Shown here piece after piece: positions 15,578 through 25,494 of a DNA stretch of 36,340 nucleotides. The stretch's first letter is position 1. Each line of letters opens with the position of its first letter. Source of the stretch: Chromatiales bacterium (GTDB lineage: Bacteria > Pseudomonadota > Gammaproteobacteria > Chromatiales > Chromatiaceae). The notes below the pieces were generated by a model. The model made no database searches, was not told where the DNA came from, and saw nothing but the letters and a program-made list of their open reading frames with translations. The position numbers and the translations under genes were made by a program. Location: positions 1-36,340 of the forward strand of contig JAKSBX010000118.1 of assembly GCA_022360905.1 (NCBI GenBank), read 5' to 3'.

Positions 15578-16282
15578 ATGCTGAAAGGATGCACCATTTG
15601 GCTCTCCATTTTGCTTATCGCCGCGAGCGGCTCCACATATGCGGTCCATCTCAATCACGATCGAACCGGTCAGGTTGCCTTGCTGCCCTTCTACTCAGTT
15701 GAGAACAACTACATTACAAATTTCACCCTAACCAATACCACAGAGAAGTATAAATCGGTCAGAGTGCGTATTGTAGATTCTCTACTGGGTGCGGATCTGC
15801 TGAATATCAATGTTTATTTATCACCCTATGACGTGTGGAATGCGACACTGCGCAATAATCCACAGACCGGACTACCCAATCTCATCACAGAAGACGCGAG
15901 TTGTACCTATCCATCCAAAGCCTCCCTACAGGCTGGAATCGACATTCAAAACATCTACACAGCAACCACGGATAACGAACTGACAACAGGTTATATCGAA
16001 GTCATTGAAATGGGTGATATTGCAGACGGCCCAGGACCCGCCGTCGATGGCGGACTAGAAGCTGAGATTGATGCAGATGGCATCGCTGATGGGGTAATCG
16101 ATGGTAATGACCGATCCATACCCCAGGGTTTAGCACATGACAGCCAGGGCGTTCCGCTCATCGGATTTGCCGTCATGAGTGGAGATGCCCCCCAGTCCGG
16201 ACGCTTGGGTGAGACGATCGAACTGACCAGGACCTCAAACCAGACTGATCTGTTCTGTAAGGCGCCTCGGATCTGCTCCTGA
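15578..16282 (+). CDS. Secreted surface-type protein, apparently truncated at the C-terminus
   Basis: A signal peptide (LSILLIAASGSTYA) is followed by AVHLNHDRTGQVALLPFYSV, TNFTLTNT and LLNINVYLSPYDVWNATLR. I recall this start from larger (roughly 500-residue) exported hypothetical proteins in Gammaproteobacteria, so 234 residues looks short. After about residue 190 (DSQGVPL) the sequence loses the family's character and stops at TGA with an unusual CKAPRICS ending. The same frame past the stop later reads LPLSEWWGLALF (about 16450), which resembles a decayed IPTL/CTERM-type sorting signal. A ribosome site AAGGA precedes the ATG. Asp/Gly-rich residues 145-175 (IADGPGP, DADGIADG, DGND) look like calcium-binding loops. 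The function is unknown; truncation is an inference. Confidence 0.65.
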   Translation: MLKGCTIWLSILLIAASGSTYAVHLNHDRTGQVALLPFYSVENNYITNFTLTNTTEKYKSVRVRIVDSLLGADLLNINVYLSPYDVWNATLRNNPQTGLPNLITEDASCTYPSKASLQAGIDIQNIYTATTDNELTTGYIEVIEMGDIADGPGPAVDGGLEAEIDADGIADGVIDGNDRSIPQGLAHDSQGVPLIGFAVMSGDAPQSGRLGETIELTRTSNQTDLFCKAPRICS

Positions 16283-16723
16283 ATCACGATCGGGCATGAA
16301 TCGAGAAACTCCAACAGCCACCCCCGAAGTAGGCTGCAGTCTCTTACGAGCGGCGATAAAGTAGCCGATATCAACGATACTAAACAAAGCCTCTCAAGCT
16401 GATTTCAAGCCACTCCGGGACCTCCCCCAGAACTCACCAAACTACCGTTGTCGGAATGGTGGGGCCTAGCTCTTTTCCGGAACGTCTTCTGCTACATCTC
16501 CTGATACTCAACAATACCATTGCAGTCAATTTACAGCTTATTCAATAACGATAGTTGAACCAAAAATAGACATAATATCAGTAAGTTAAACTTTACCCCG
16601 GCAAGTCGACAGCCGCTTACCCCTCTCACTTGGCGCTGGATCCACTAATAACTGAGCTAAACATTAAACTTTTCGGTGAACATTGCCGATAACAGTGTAT
16701 AAATAAACGACATCAAGAGATCC
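16283..16723 (+). other. Gap with probable remnant of the preceding secreted-protein gene
   Basis: In frame with the upstream gene, after its stop, the sequence stays open to a second TGA near 16398 and then reads PPPELTKLPLSEWWGLALF before another stop near 16492. The SEWWGLALF part looks like a worn IPTL-CTERM motif. From about 16500 to 16723 I see no gene; promoter elements of the large receptor gene presumably lie there. Confidence 0.4.
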
Positions 16724-19700
16724 ATGAAGCCCCCCAATGCACTGCCACACTGGCGCCTATTTTCCTTTCAAAGTGTGGTCATGTGGGGTGTTGTCGGCCT
16801 GCTGACCTATTTGATCACTACCCAGCCCTCTTTCGCGTCCGAGACAAACCAGACTCGACATGTACTCTTGCTCAACTCATACCATCAGAGTCTTCACTGG
16901 GAAGAAGAGATCTATCGAGCTGTCAAAGAGACGCTAAAACCTGATGAGAATAATATCGAGCTACATGTGGAGAATATGGATACGAAACGAGTTCAGTACA
17001 CGAAAACCTATCGTGAACAGTTATTGACTCTCTTTCGCACGACCTATAAAGACATACAATTCGATCTCATCATTACATCAGATAACAATGCTTACGATTT
17101 GATGCGCAGCCACCGGGATACTTTGTTTCCGGATGTGCCCTTTGTTTTTTGTGGTGTCAACGACTTCGATGCCGCCCAGCTGACAGGGTTGAGCGAACTT
17201 ACCGGTGTGGCCGAGACTATCGGAGCAGAGGCCACCCTTAAGGTTGCTCTGCAGTTACACCCGGGTGTACAAGAGATCCTTGTCATCAACGATCAGCTTC
17301 CCACCGGGAAGGCATGGACCGAAGAGATTAGAAGACAGCTGTCGAATATCGAGCAACAGGTCAAAGTCCGCCACATCGGCAACTGGCCGATGTCCCGGCT
17401 GCTCGATGAAGTACGCCGGTTGCCACAACAGAGCCTGATTCTATTGGGTGCCTATTTCAGGGATAGCGAGGAGAGTTTCTTCCCGTCGCATGAAAGCGCA
17501 CAATTGATCACCAATGCCAGCCGTGTGCCTGTCTATAGTTTGCTCGACTTCAATCTTGGTCACGGGATCGTGGGTGGCGATATGATCAGCGGCTACTACC
17601 AGGGTATTGCAGCCGCAAAAATGGGGCTAAAGATACTGCAGGGGGAGGACCCTGACACGATACCGGTAACGATGGAAGATGGGAATCAGTTTATGTTCGA
17701 TCATACCCAGCTAGAGAAATGGGGTATAGACGAATCCAATCTGCCTAACAACAGCGTCGTGGTAAACCGTCCTTTCTCCTTTTATCAGACCTTCAAGGCT
17801 CTGGTCTGGATTACTCTGGCCATCTTACTACTACTCAGCACAATCATTGTTCTGTTGGTGAAGAACATATTCGCCAGGCGGCAGGCGGAACTGGCATTAC
17901 AAGTTACTCATAACGACCTGGAGCGATTGGTCGAAGAACGAACTCACTCGCTACGCGAGAAACAACGCGATCTGCGTATGTTGCTGGAGCATATACCGTT
18001 AAGTATCTACTACAAGGATCGCGATGCCACCTATGTAACTGGCAACAACAATTTTACCCAGGATTTTAATTGCCGGGCCGACGAACTACAGGGTAAAACC
18101 GATTTCGATCTTATGCCCGAGCCCATCGCAAGGGAGTACAGAAACAACGATCTCAATGTAATGGAACAGGGAAAAACCAAAGAGTTGGACACCACCTTTA
18201 CGCTCAGTGATAAAACCATCCATATGCATGCGATCAAAGTACCTGTCCGCGACGAAGAGGATCAAGTGGTCGGCCTGCTGGGTATCTACCGGGATGTGAC
18301 TGAACAACAGACCGCCAAGGCAAGCATTGAGGAGAGCGAAGCCCGCTTCCGCGCGCTGTTTCAAGAGAGTAAGGCCGTACAACTGATTATCGATCCGTCC
18401 GACGGCCGAATTATGGATGCCAACCATGCGGCAGAAAGATACTACGGCAGAACGCGAGCGGCGCTGTTGTCACTTTACATCACTGATATCAATACGCTAT
18501 CCAACACCGAAGTTCAGGCTGAAATGGAGCATGCGCGCAAGGAGGAACGGGACCATTTCTTCTTTCGTCATCGCCTGGCAAGTGGGGAAGTAAGGGATGT
18601 CGAAGTACACTCCGGACCGATTAACCTAAAAGGCAAGGAACTGCTCTACTCCATCATCCATGATGTTACTGAGAGGCGTAAAGCCGAAGAGGCGCTGAGG
18701 GTCAGCGAAGAGAAATACCGCAGCTTGGTGCACTCGGTAACCTCGGAGTATCTGGTCTATCGACACGATAGCGATGGACAATTCACCTACGTCAGCCCGT
18801 CGGTTACCACCATTCTCGGTTATCAACCCGAGGAGTTCATGCGTGATTACCGTGCGTATCTCACGCCGAACCCAATCAACGACCGAGTTATCGAGTCGAC
18901 CAACCAGGCACTTGAAGGTGAAAAACAGCCGACCTATGAGGTTGAACTCTTCACCAAAAGCGGCCGACGCTGCCGTCTCAAAACAACCGAAACCCCTCTC
19001 TTCAGTGAAGACGGCGAGGTATCGGGCGTTCAAGGCATTGCAGAGGATATCACCGAGGCCTGGAAGTCGGCTATGCAGCTCAAGATGCGAAATCGGATCA
19101 TGGAGATGCTCAACAGCAAGATGAGCGAAGATCGGATACTCGACACCCTGATTGAGCATATTGAGGTGATTGATCCCGAAGCGCTCGGTTCAGTACTCAG
19201 ACTCGATGGTCGGGATCAGACACTACACACAGTTTCAGCACCTCAACTACCGGCCTTCTACAGCGAGGCGATCGAGGGCCTGCTGATCGGTGACGGAGTG
19301 GGTGCCTGCGGTACCGCTGCGTTTCGCGGTGAAACCGTTATTACCGAGGATCTGCTGAATCACCCCTTCTGGGCAGCCTACCGGGAGCTGGTCGAGAAAA
19401 CGCCTCTCAGAGCCTGTTGGTCGCAACCGATTATCAGTCGCAGCGGCACCGTGCTTGGCACCTTTGCCATGTACTATACCGAACCAAAAACACCACGAGA
19501 TGATGAGTTGTCATTAATCAAATCGGCGGCCGACCTGGCTGCCATGGTGATAGATACAGTTCGTGCTGAACAAGCGTTGCGTGAGGTCGAGGAACGACAA
19601 CGCCTACTACTCGATTCAAGTACCGATGGCATATTCGGACTGGACCTGGAAGGACGAACCATTTTCGTCAATCAGGCAGCAGCCAAGATGCTTGGTTACA

Positions 19701-21265
19701 AGGCTTCGGAGCTGACCAATGTCCGTATCCATCCATTGATCCATCATTCGACAAGTGAGGGTGAGACTATCCATTTGGATGCCTGCAATATGCAGGCGGC
19801 GGCGATACAAGAGCGGGAGATCCATAAAGATAGCGAAGTTTTGTGGAGACGGGATGGCAGCTCGTTTCCAGTGGAGTATTGGAGCACACCGATTTTCCGC
19901 GACGGTCAGGTTATTGGGACCGTTGTTACTTTCCATGACATCACTGAACGGAGAGCCTCCGAAGAGCGCATCGAGCACATGGCCTTTCATGATCCCCTGA
20001 CAGACCTCCCGAACAGATCATACCTGCTGGATCGACTGAGTCGGGCGATACAACGCCTCTCCCGTGACAAAACACCTTTCGCGCTCCATCTTATGGACCT
20101 GGACCACTTCAAGGATGTCAACGACAGTATGGGGCATCCAGCCGGTGATGAGTTGCTGAATCTGGTTGCTCAACGCTTAAGTCCGATATTGCGAGCTACC
20201 GACACCCTCGCGCGTATGGGTGGGGACGAATTCTGCATTATCCAGAGTCAGGTTCGGATACCGGCCGATGCGGCTCTCCTGTCACAACGTATTATCAGCG
20301 CCATAAGCGAACCCTTCATGATCGATGAACGTCCGGTCACGATCGGTACCAGTATCGGCATCATGATGGTTGAGGAGAGTGCCTATTCGCCGGATCAGCT
20401 GCTGGCATCTGCCGATACGGCACTCTATAGGGCGAAAGAGAAGGGAAGGAACCAGGCGGTGTTCTATCAGGATGTCATGACCCGACAGGTTCGAATGGAG
20501 CTGGAATTGGCGAACCACCTACCAGAGGCTATCCAGCAGGGAGAGATCTATCTCGTTTACCAGCCCCAAATAGATCTCAACACGCTCAGGATCACGGGCG
20601 TCGAAGCGCTGGTGCGCTGGCAACATCCCCAACTCGGCAACCTCATGCCCGACAACTTCATAGGGATCGCCGAGAGCCGGGGTCACATCCACAAGCTTGG
20701 GGATTTCATCTTGCGATCAGCTTGCAAACAGGCCAAGCAATGGCGCGACAGTGGCTTGGAATTCGGTCGTATGGCGATCAATATCTCAGCGTTGCAATTA
20801 CGTGATTCGAAGAGCCTGGAGAGTATTAAGGAAGCAATTCTCGCGGAGGAGTTACCATTGAAGTACGTTGAGATAGAAGTGACTGAATCTACACTGCTCG
20901 ATTTGCAGGACCGTCCGGTCAGTGCACAAATCGGGTGTGATGACGACCTACATCTCGCCATAGACGATTTTGGCACTGGCTATTCATCATTGACCTACTT
21001 GAAGCGTGTCCGCGCGCAAAAACTCAAGATAGATCGTGAGTTCGTGGCTGATATTCTGACTGACCCCGATGACCGGGAGATTGTTAAGGCAACCATTGCA
21101 CTGGGCCATACACTCAACATGAAAGTCGTGGCCGAGGGTATCGAGACCAAACAGCAAATGGAAATGCTGATGGGTTTGGGCTGTACACAAGGACAGGGGT
21201 ATCTGTTTCAGCGCCCGGTGGACGCAGGAGAGTTTGGCGTGTGGTTAAAGCAGGCCTCAGATTAA
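16724..21265 (+). CDS. Multidomain c-di-GMP receptor: solute-binding sensor, PAS x4, GAF, GGDEF, EAL
   Basis: The 1513-residue protein begins with a signal/anchor helix and an ABC-substrate-binding-type sensor (about 45-345: RHVLLLNSYHQSLHWEEEI, ITSDNNAYDLM). A second membrane helix (about 358-382) follows. Inside the cell it has PAS domains (about 415-530, 535-655, 660-790), a GAF domain (about 800-955), another PAS (about 970-1100), GGDEF (about 1110-1265) and EAL (about 1285-1505). The cyclase motif GGDEF is at 1166-1170 with an upstream inhibitory RxxD (RATD). The phosphodiesterase keeps EAL (1294-1296), INISALQL, EVTES, DDFGTGYSS, KIDREF and VAEGIE, so both activities look possible. It probably converts a periplasmic ligand signal into c-di-GMP changes. 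A chemotaxis pair follows downstream. The span just before DDFG (AQIGCDDDLHL) is atypical for EAL domains. Confidence 0.95.
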   Translation: MKPPNALPHWRLFSFQSVVMWGVVGLLTYLITTQPSFASETNQTRHVLLLNSYHQSLHWEEEIYRAVKETLKPDENNIELHVENMDTKRVQYTKTYREQLLTLFRTTYKDIQFDLIITSDNNAYDLMRSHRDTLFPDVPFVFCGVNDFDAAQLTGLSELTGVAETIGAEATLKVALQLHPGVQEILVINDQLPTGKAWTEEIRRQLSNIEQQVKVRHIGNWPMSRLLDEVRRLPQQSLILLGAYFRDSEESFFPSHESAQLITNASRVPVYSLLDFNLGHGIVGGDMISGYYQGIAAAKMGLKILQGEDPDTIPVTMEDGNQFMFDHTQLEKWGIDESNLPNNSVVVNRPFSFYQTFKALVWITLAILLLLSTIIVLLVKNIFARRQAELALQVTHNDLERLVEERTHSLREKQRDLRMLLEHIPLSIYYKDRDATYVTGNNNFTQDFNCRADELQGKTDFDLMPEPIAREYRNNDLNVMEQGKTKELDTTFTLSDKTIHMHAIKVPVRDEEDQVVGLLGIYRDVTEQQTAKASIEESEARFRALFQESKAVQLIIDPSDGRIMDANHAAERYYGRTRAALLSLYITDINTLSNTEVQAEMEHARKEERDHFFFRHRLASGEVRDVEVHSGPINLKGKELLYSIIHDVTERRKAEEALRVSEEKYRSLVHSVTSEYLVYRHDSDGQFTYVSPSVTTILGYQPEEFMRDYRAYLTPNPINDRVIESTNQALEGEKQPTYEVELFTKSGRRCRLKTTETPLFSEDGEVSGVQGIAEDITEAWKSAMQLKMRNRIMEMLNSKMSEDRILDTLIEHIEVIDPEALGSVLRLDGRDQTLHTVSAPQLPAFYSEAIEGLLIGDGVGACGTAAFRGETVITEDLLNHPFWAAYRELVEKTPLRACWSQPIISRSGTVLGTFAMYYTEPKTPRDDELSLIKSAADLAAMVIDTVRAEQALREVEERQRLLLDSSTDGIFGLDLEGRTIFVNQAAAKMLGYKASELTNVRIHPLIHHSTSEGETIHLDACNMQAAAIQEREIHKDSEVLWRRDGSSFPVEYWSTPIFRDGQVIGTVVTFHDITERRASEERIEHMAFHDPLTDLPNRSYLLDRLSRAIQRLSRDKTPFALHLMDLDHFKDVNDSMGHPAGDELLNLVAQRLSPILRATDTLARMGGDEFCIIQSQVRIPADAALLSQRIISAISEPFMIDERPVTIGTSIGIMMVEESAYSPDQLLASADTALYRAKEKGRNQAVFYQDVMTRQVRMELELANHLPEAIQQGEIYLVYQPQIDLNTLRITGVEALVRWQHPQLGNLMPDNFIGIAESRGHIHKLGDFILRSACKQAKQWRDSGLEFGRMAINISALQLRDSKSLESIKEAILAEELPLKYVEIEVTESTLLDLQDRPVSAQIGCDDDLHLAIDDFGTGYSSLTYLKRVRAQKLKIDREFVADILTDPDDREIVKATIALGHTLNMKVVAEGIETKQQMEMLMGLGCTQGQGYLFQRPVDAGEFGVWLKQASD

Positions 21266-21616
21266 CGGAGACTTCGGCGCCAGATTATGGCGAGATCAGC
21301 CTGCCTGAAGCCGCGATCTTATTCAGCTATGTCGAGCAGGCGCATGAAGTCGATTTCTCCGACAGTCGACTGTTTCATAAACGGATAGCGCCATATCCAC
21401 TAGGATCATTGGTCTCGATCTAAAGCAATCTTTTTATACACTGTTAGATACAAAAAGTGGTCAGCCATACCACAGAGTATATTAGTTCCTGTTAAACATT
21501 AGGCAGTTAAAGTTCTTTTCCACACGGTCGATATTTCCAGTCGACGGACTTAACGGACTGTCACGGAAGCACCAAGATATGGTGTATGGAAAACACTGTT
21601 AACATGGAGATAGTTC
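21266..21616 (+). other. Intergenic gap, no supported gene
   Basis: A short open frame runs on to 21423 (ETSAPDYGEISLPEAAILFS...) and could be a scrap of a former gene, but I cannot assign it. The AT-rich stretch 21425-21500 likely contains promoter signals for the binding-protein gene. No clear terminator was found. Confidence 0.4.
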
Positions 21617-22498
21617 ATGTCAGGTAAAATCTTTCGGCTAGTAACCGTTCTATTTCTTCTGCTCACCGGCCCTACCCTCACTTTTGCTCAGGAAATAAAG
21701 GTTGGTGTTCTCGCTCCACGGGGTGAGCTTAAAGCCAACGCTCGCTGGCAAGAGTTCGCCCAGTATCTCTCGAGTCAGATGGGACAGGCTGTTGTCATTG
21801 TTCCGCTACCGCCGGCGCGTGTTGCCTCAACTGCCGATAGCGGCAAGATCGATTTTCTTCTCTCTCATTCACCCCACACTGTCTATGTTGAGGAAAAACT
21901 CGGTGCACAAGTGCTAGCCACGCTGAACACTAAGGCCGGCCCTCGGTTCGGTGGCGTGATCGTTACTAAAAAGGGAAGCGGCATTACCTCTGCGGACGAC
22001 CTGCGTGGTAAAAACGTAATGTCATTGAAGTTCAAGGCAGCGGCTGGAGCGTATATCTTTCAGACATTTCATCTGACGCAGAAAGGTATAGATCCTCACA
22101 AGGATTTCGCCTCAATCCGTGAAGGCAAAAAACAGGACGACTTAGTCCTTGCAGTGAAAAACGGCCTGATCGATGCCGCTTTTATCCGCACCGGATTACT
22201 TGAAAACATGCAACGTGAAGGCAAGATCAAAATCGACGAATTTGAAATTGTCGATAAGCGCACCGATGAGGGATTTACACTGCTACACACTACAGCACTC
22301 TATCCTGAATGGTGTCTTTCCGCACTGCCGAGCGTTTCATCAGATGACGCTGCGAAGATGGCCGATGCTGTGTTTGGGATGAAACCGGATATGCCAGCTG
22401 CCACAAAGGCCAGAATCAAGGGCTTTGTAAAGCCAATCCCAATGGATGGTATTAAACAAGCGCTAAAAACTCTGCATATAGCTCCTTTTAGTGGATGA
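21617..22498 (+). CDS. PhnD-like periplasmic solute-binding protein
   Basis: The 293-residue protein has a signal peptide ending LTFA and then IKVGVLAPRGELKANARWQE, typical of phosphate/phosphite/phosphonate-type binding proteins and of TtrS-like sensor domains. Further family features are DFLLSHSPHTVYVEE, RFGGVIVTKKGSGI, SADDLRGKNVMS and AVKNGLIDAAFIRTGLLENM. There is no ABC permease or ATPase gene nearby. Instead a chemoreceptor gene starts 37 bases downstream, so the protein probably delivers a bound ligand to that receptor instead of feeding transport. A ribosome site GGAG sits eight to nine bases before the ATG. The ligand is not deducible; such domains recognise anything from phosphonates to sulfur oxyanions. 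Confidence 0.87.
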   Translation: MSGKIFRLVTVLFLLLTGPTLTFAQEIKVGVLAPRGELKANARWQEFAQYLSSQMGQAVVIVPLPPARVASTADSGKIDFLLSHSPHTVYVEEKLGAQVLATLNTKAGPRFGGVIVTKKGSGITSADDLRGKNVMSLKFKAAAGAYIFQTFHLTQKGIDPHKDFASIREGKKQDDLVLAVKNGLIDAAFIRTGLLENMQREGKIKIDEFEIVDKRTDEGFTLLHTTALYPEWCLSALPSVSSDDAAKMADAVFGMKPDMPAATKARIKGFVKPIPMDGIKQALKTLHIAPFSG

Positions 22499-22535
22499 GC
22501 AGGTTCAATTTATCCTTATGTGAAAGGCAATCGAG

Positions 22536-24176
22536 ATGAACACAAATGATGCATCCAGAGGGTTCAGTCTGAAGCGCTTGAAAGTATCGGTAAAATTTAC
22601 GCTGTTGTTAGGTTTAATTCTTGCCGTCCTCACCACGCTATCCGGCTACGTGATCATTGGCCAGGAACGCAAGGCTTTGAGTGAAACCTCGAGCTCCTCT
22701 ATGGATGTGGTGCGGCAAATTACCGATGAGCAGTTTTCCCGTACCAAGGCCTCGGTAGAATTCAATGCCGACCAGCTCAGTAAACTATTGGCTGCAATAG
22801 CACCTCAGCCGATAGCTGAGTTTGATCTCTCGCTGTTGTCGCAATATGCAGCAATGGCGGTTGAGGATCCCGATATTGTTTATGTCGTTTTCCTCAACAA
22901 CGACGGTAAACCCTTTGCTGTTGCCGGGGATGAGTCGTCAGCTGAAAATCAGTTAGAAAAACCAGTCACCCATGACGGGATAAATTTAGGCAGTGTCATC
23001 GTGGGTTACACTTTCAATCGAGCCAACGAGATGTTAGCTGTTATCAACAACAAACAGCAGCTCCATCTGAAACAGATGAAGCTGGCTGAGGAGCAGGCAC
23101 TCAATAACTCGGTACTGAGTACCATTGCAATGTTTACAATCAGTACCGTAACCGCCATTGCCGGTATCCTAATATTGGTCAAAGTCGTCATCACCACACC
23201 GTTGAGTAAGGTTGTCGATGCATCCCGCTCTCTCGCCAATGGAGATCTTAACACCCGTGTTCAGGTAATTAGTCAGGATGAACTTGGTATACTTGGCGAT
23301 GCTTTTAACAAGATGGCACAGAACTTTCACGACATCATCGTCAAACTGCTCGACACGACCAGCAAGCTATCCGAATCAGCTGTGCATATGGCGACCATAA
23401 CTGAGCAGACCAGTCAAGGCGTCAGGCATCAGCAAGCCGACACGGAGACCGTGGCAACTGCAATGAGTGAGATGTCTGCTACGGTGCAAGAGGTTGCTGC
23501 CAATGCCTCAAATGCCTCAAACTATGCGGAAGACGCGAATAAGCAGGCCCATGACGGTAAGGCCGTAGTCGCTCAGACTATCGATGCCATCCGTACCCTG
23601 GCTGAGAGGGTAGAACATGCTGCCGACGTCATCAAGGATCTGGAGAAACACTCCGTTAGCATAGGCACCGTCATCGATGTCATCAAGAGTATCGCAGAAC
23701 AGACCAATCTATTGGCCCTTAATGCTGCGATTGAAGCCGCCCGGGCTGGAGAACAGGGGCGAGGTTTTGCCGTGGTGGCCGATGAGGTACGCAATTTGGC
23801 TCAGCGCACCCAGGAATCCACCACTGAGATACAAGAGATTATAGAGCGGGTACAGATGGGGGCGGGTCAATCCGCCAGTGTCATGCTGGAAGGTCAGGAC
23901 TCTGCAACTAAAAGCGTCGAACTGGCGTCGAATGCCGGAGCTGCGCTCGACAGCATCACCGACGCGGTCTCCTCAATTACCGAGATGACCATTCAGATTG
24001 CTAGCGCAGTGGAAGAACAGAGTAGTGTCACCGAAGAGATGAGCCGAAACATCGTGACCATCAACAATGTCGCCAGCGAAACCGCCAATGCTTCGGAACA
24101 GACTGCCACAGAGAGTGAAGTACTTGCCAAGCTGAGTCGCGAGCTGGAGCAGATGGTACAGCAATTTAAGATTTAG
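22536..24176 (+). CDS. Methyl-accepting chemotaxis protein
   Basis: The 546-residue receptor has a first membrane helix (about 20-41), a periplasmic domain of about 155 residues, a second helix (about 192-216), a HAMP domain (about 217-270: [20 protein letters not shown]) and a long cytoplasmic coiled-coil signalling domain. The hairpin tip, which contacts CheA and CheW, is intact: [38 protein letters not shown]. No C-terminal NWETF-type tether for CheR is present. The gene directly follows a PhnD-like binding protein in the same direction, so the two likely form a ligand-sensing pair. Few charged residues in its own periplasmic domain suggest indirect sensing, which is an inference. Confidence 0.96.
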   Translation: MNTNDASRGFSLKRLKVSVKFTLLLGLILAVLTTLSGYVIIGQERKALSETSSSSMDVVRQITDEQFSRTKASVEFNADQLSKLLAAIAPQPIAEFDLSLLSQYAAMAVEDPDIVYVVFLNNDGKPFAVAGDESSAENQLEKPVTHDGINLGSVIVGYTFNRANEMLAVINNKQQLHLKQMKLAEEQALNNSVLSTIAMFTISTVTAIAGILILVKVVITTPLSKVVDASRSLANGDLNTRVQVISQDELGILGDAFNKMAQNFHDIIVKLLDTTSKLSESAVHMATITEQTSQGVRHQQADTETVATAMSEMSATVQEVAANASNASNYAEDANKQAHDGKAVVAQTIDAIRTLAERVEHAADVIKDLEKHSVSIGTVIDVIKSIAEQTNLLALNAAIEAARAGEQGRGFAVVADEVRNLAQRTQESTTEIQEIIERVQMGAGQSASVMLEGQDSATKSVELASNAGAALDSITDAVSSITEMTIQIASAVEEQSSVTEEMSRNIVTINNVASETANASEQTATESEVLAKLSRELEQMVQQFKI

Positions 24177-24257
24177 TTGCCGGTAAAGTCAGAATCGGGG
24201 GTGCTTGTCTATTAGCGGGTTTACCGGATCGATTATAAGTCGGTGGTTGGCTGGCTT

Positions 24258-24297
24258 TCTCACCTGCGAAACCAAGGACCTGGTTTCGCAGGTGAGA
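24258..24297. terminator. Strong bidirectional terminator hairpin
   Basis: A perfect 17-bp stem (TCTCACCTGCGAAACCA and its complement) around the loop AGGACC lies between the converging chemoreceptor and sulfotransferase genes. TTCTATT follows on the + strand. It is the most stable hairpin of this block. Confidence 0.75.
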
Positions 24298-24346
24298 TTC
24301 TATTAATCCGGCAACCCAATAGGGCATATTCAGGATTAGCAGTTTC

Positions 24347-25387
24347 TTAGAATGAGCTTACCTTTAACGTATCACTCTTGCTGTCACTAGAGCGTGTTCG
24401 TATCTCTTCGAGCAGTGCCTCCTGTCGTTCTCTGCGCTGCAGGTCGTCTTTGTCCACTTTCTCCTTTAGAGCCAGTTTAAGACGCTCGTTCTCCTGCTTG
24501 AAAGTTTGGATCTGCTGCTCACTGAATGCGATCTCTTCGCCCTTGGACAAATGAACACGCTCATACCCAAGCTGGTCGAGGACATGGCCGGCAACCGACT
24601 CAAAAATACAGATATCCTCTTGCGAAAATTCACGCATGAACTTTCGTGTATTATTCTGCATTACCGGCTGGGCCACTTTGTCCCATAGGGAACTGGAGTC
24701 CGCTGCACGACGGGCCTCGTCACTGCGATGGTACTCCAGCATAGCATCAGAGTAGGCAAATCCCAGGAAGTCGCATAATCTCTTTCCAGCTCCGGCAGGA
24801 TCTGCAGTCAACTCTTCATAAGAGATGGACATCAGCCTTTCCGGTCCGATTTTGTCCATGAGCGACAGGGCGATTTCTTGCGTTTTTGCCCAGTTCTCTG
24901 CAATGTGGTAGATGTGTTTTTCTCCAACAACCGCCTTGGTAAAGGAAAGGGCGACATCTCTGCCGTCTCGATAGAGAAAGATATATTTGGGATTCTTAAA
25001 GTAGTGCTCGATTGCTTCTATGTGGTGGATGTTTGCCAGACTCTTGCAGCACCATGAATTGGCACCCCAAGCTTTGGCGCAAAGATCATAGACCGCACCG
25101 TGCAGAGCAACCAGACTTCTTTCTCGACAGAGTGAAGCAACCTCGCCCCGATCTAGGCGTACATCCTCCCAAGCTACCGGATTGAGTTCCACCAGGCGGC
25201 AGACATCATCAACCAAGTGATTGAAATTGCTTTGCTCTGAGAGATCACCATAGTGGTTCAGTAGTGGCTGCAGCCTTTGTAGGATATGGGGTGGGTGAGG
25301 TGAAGCGACTTCTGTGAGCTGGTTCAGCATCAGGCGTAATAGATTTGAACCTGAGCGTTGCATGCCGATCATAAATATAGGTTGCAT
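24347..25387 (-). CDS. Sulfotransferase family protein with C-terminal coiled coil
   Basis: PAPS-dependent sulfotransferases move a sulfuryl group to sugars, lipids or proteins. Seen here are the 5'-phosphosulfate loop GMQRSGSNLLRLMLNQL (residues 7-23) and the 3'-phosphate site YIFLYRDGRDVALSF (about 134-148), plus the later SISYEELTADP segment. The core of about 275 residues is followed by a charged helical extension (EEIAFSEQQIQTFKQENERL and beyond) likely to be a coiled coil for oligomerisation. The gene lies downstream of a chromate-type transporter gene on the same strand. The acceptor is unknown, but a second sulfotransferase and a flippase in the window suggest a sulfated surface glycan. 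No PAPS synthesis genes are present. Confidence 0.88.
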   Translation of the reverse strand: MQPIFMIGMQRSGSNLLRLMLNQLTEVASPHPPHILQRLQPLLNHYGDLSEQSNFNHLVDDVCRLVELNPVAWEDVRLDRGEVASLCRERSLVALHGAVYDLCAKAWGANSWCCKSLANIHHIEAIEHYFKNPKYIFLYRDGRDVALSFTKAVVGEKHIYHIAENWAKTQEIALSLMDKIGPERLMSISYEELTADPAGAGKRLCDFLGFAYSDAMLEYHRSDEARRAADSSSLWDKVAQPVMQNNTRKFMREFSQEDICIFESVAGHVLDQLGYERVHLSKGEEIAFSEQQIQTFKQENERLKLALKEKVDKDDLQRRERQEALLEEIRTRSSDSKSDTLKVSSF

Positions 25388-25494
25388 AGCATTTCCTTAT
25401 TTTCCGTTGCACGAATGGGATCTGGGTAGCGTCCCGCCTTCCTGTCGTTATGGCTTGAAAAAGCCATAGACTGAAATTGTCAGCATGGCTCTGT

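Noticed and set aside
21241..21423. 60-codon + strand frame overlapping the end of the large receptor
   Set aside because: The end reads plausibly (APYPLGSLV) but no family could be assigned; left as a note in the gap.
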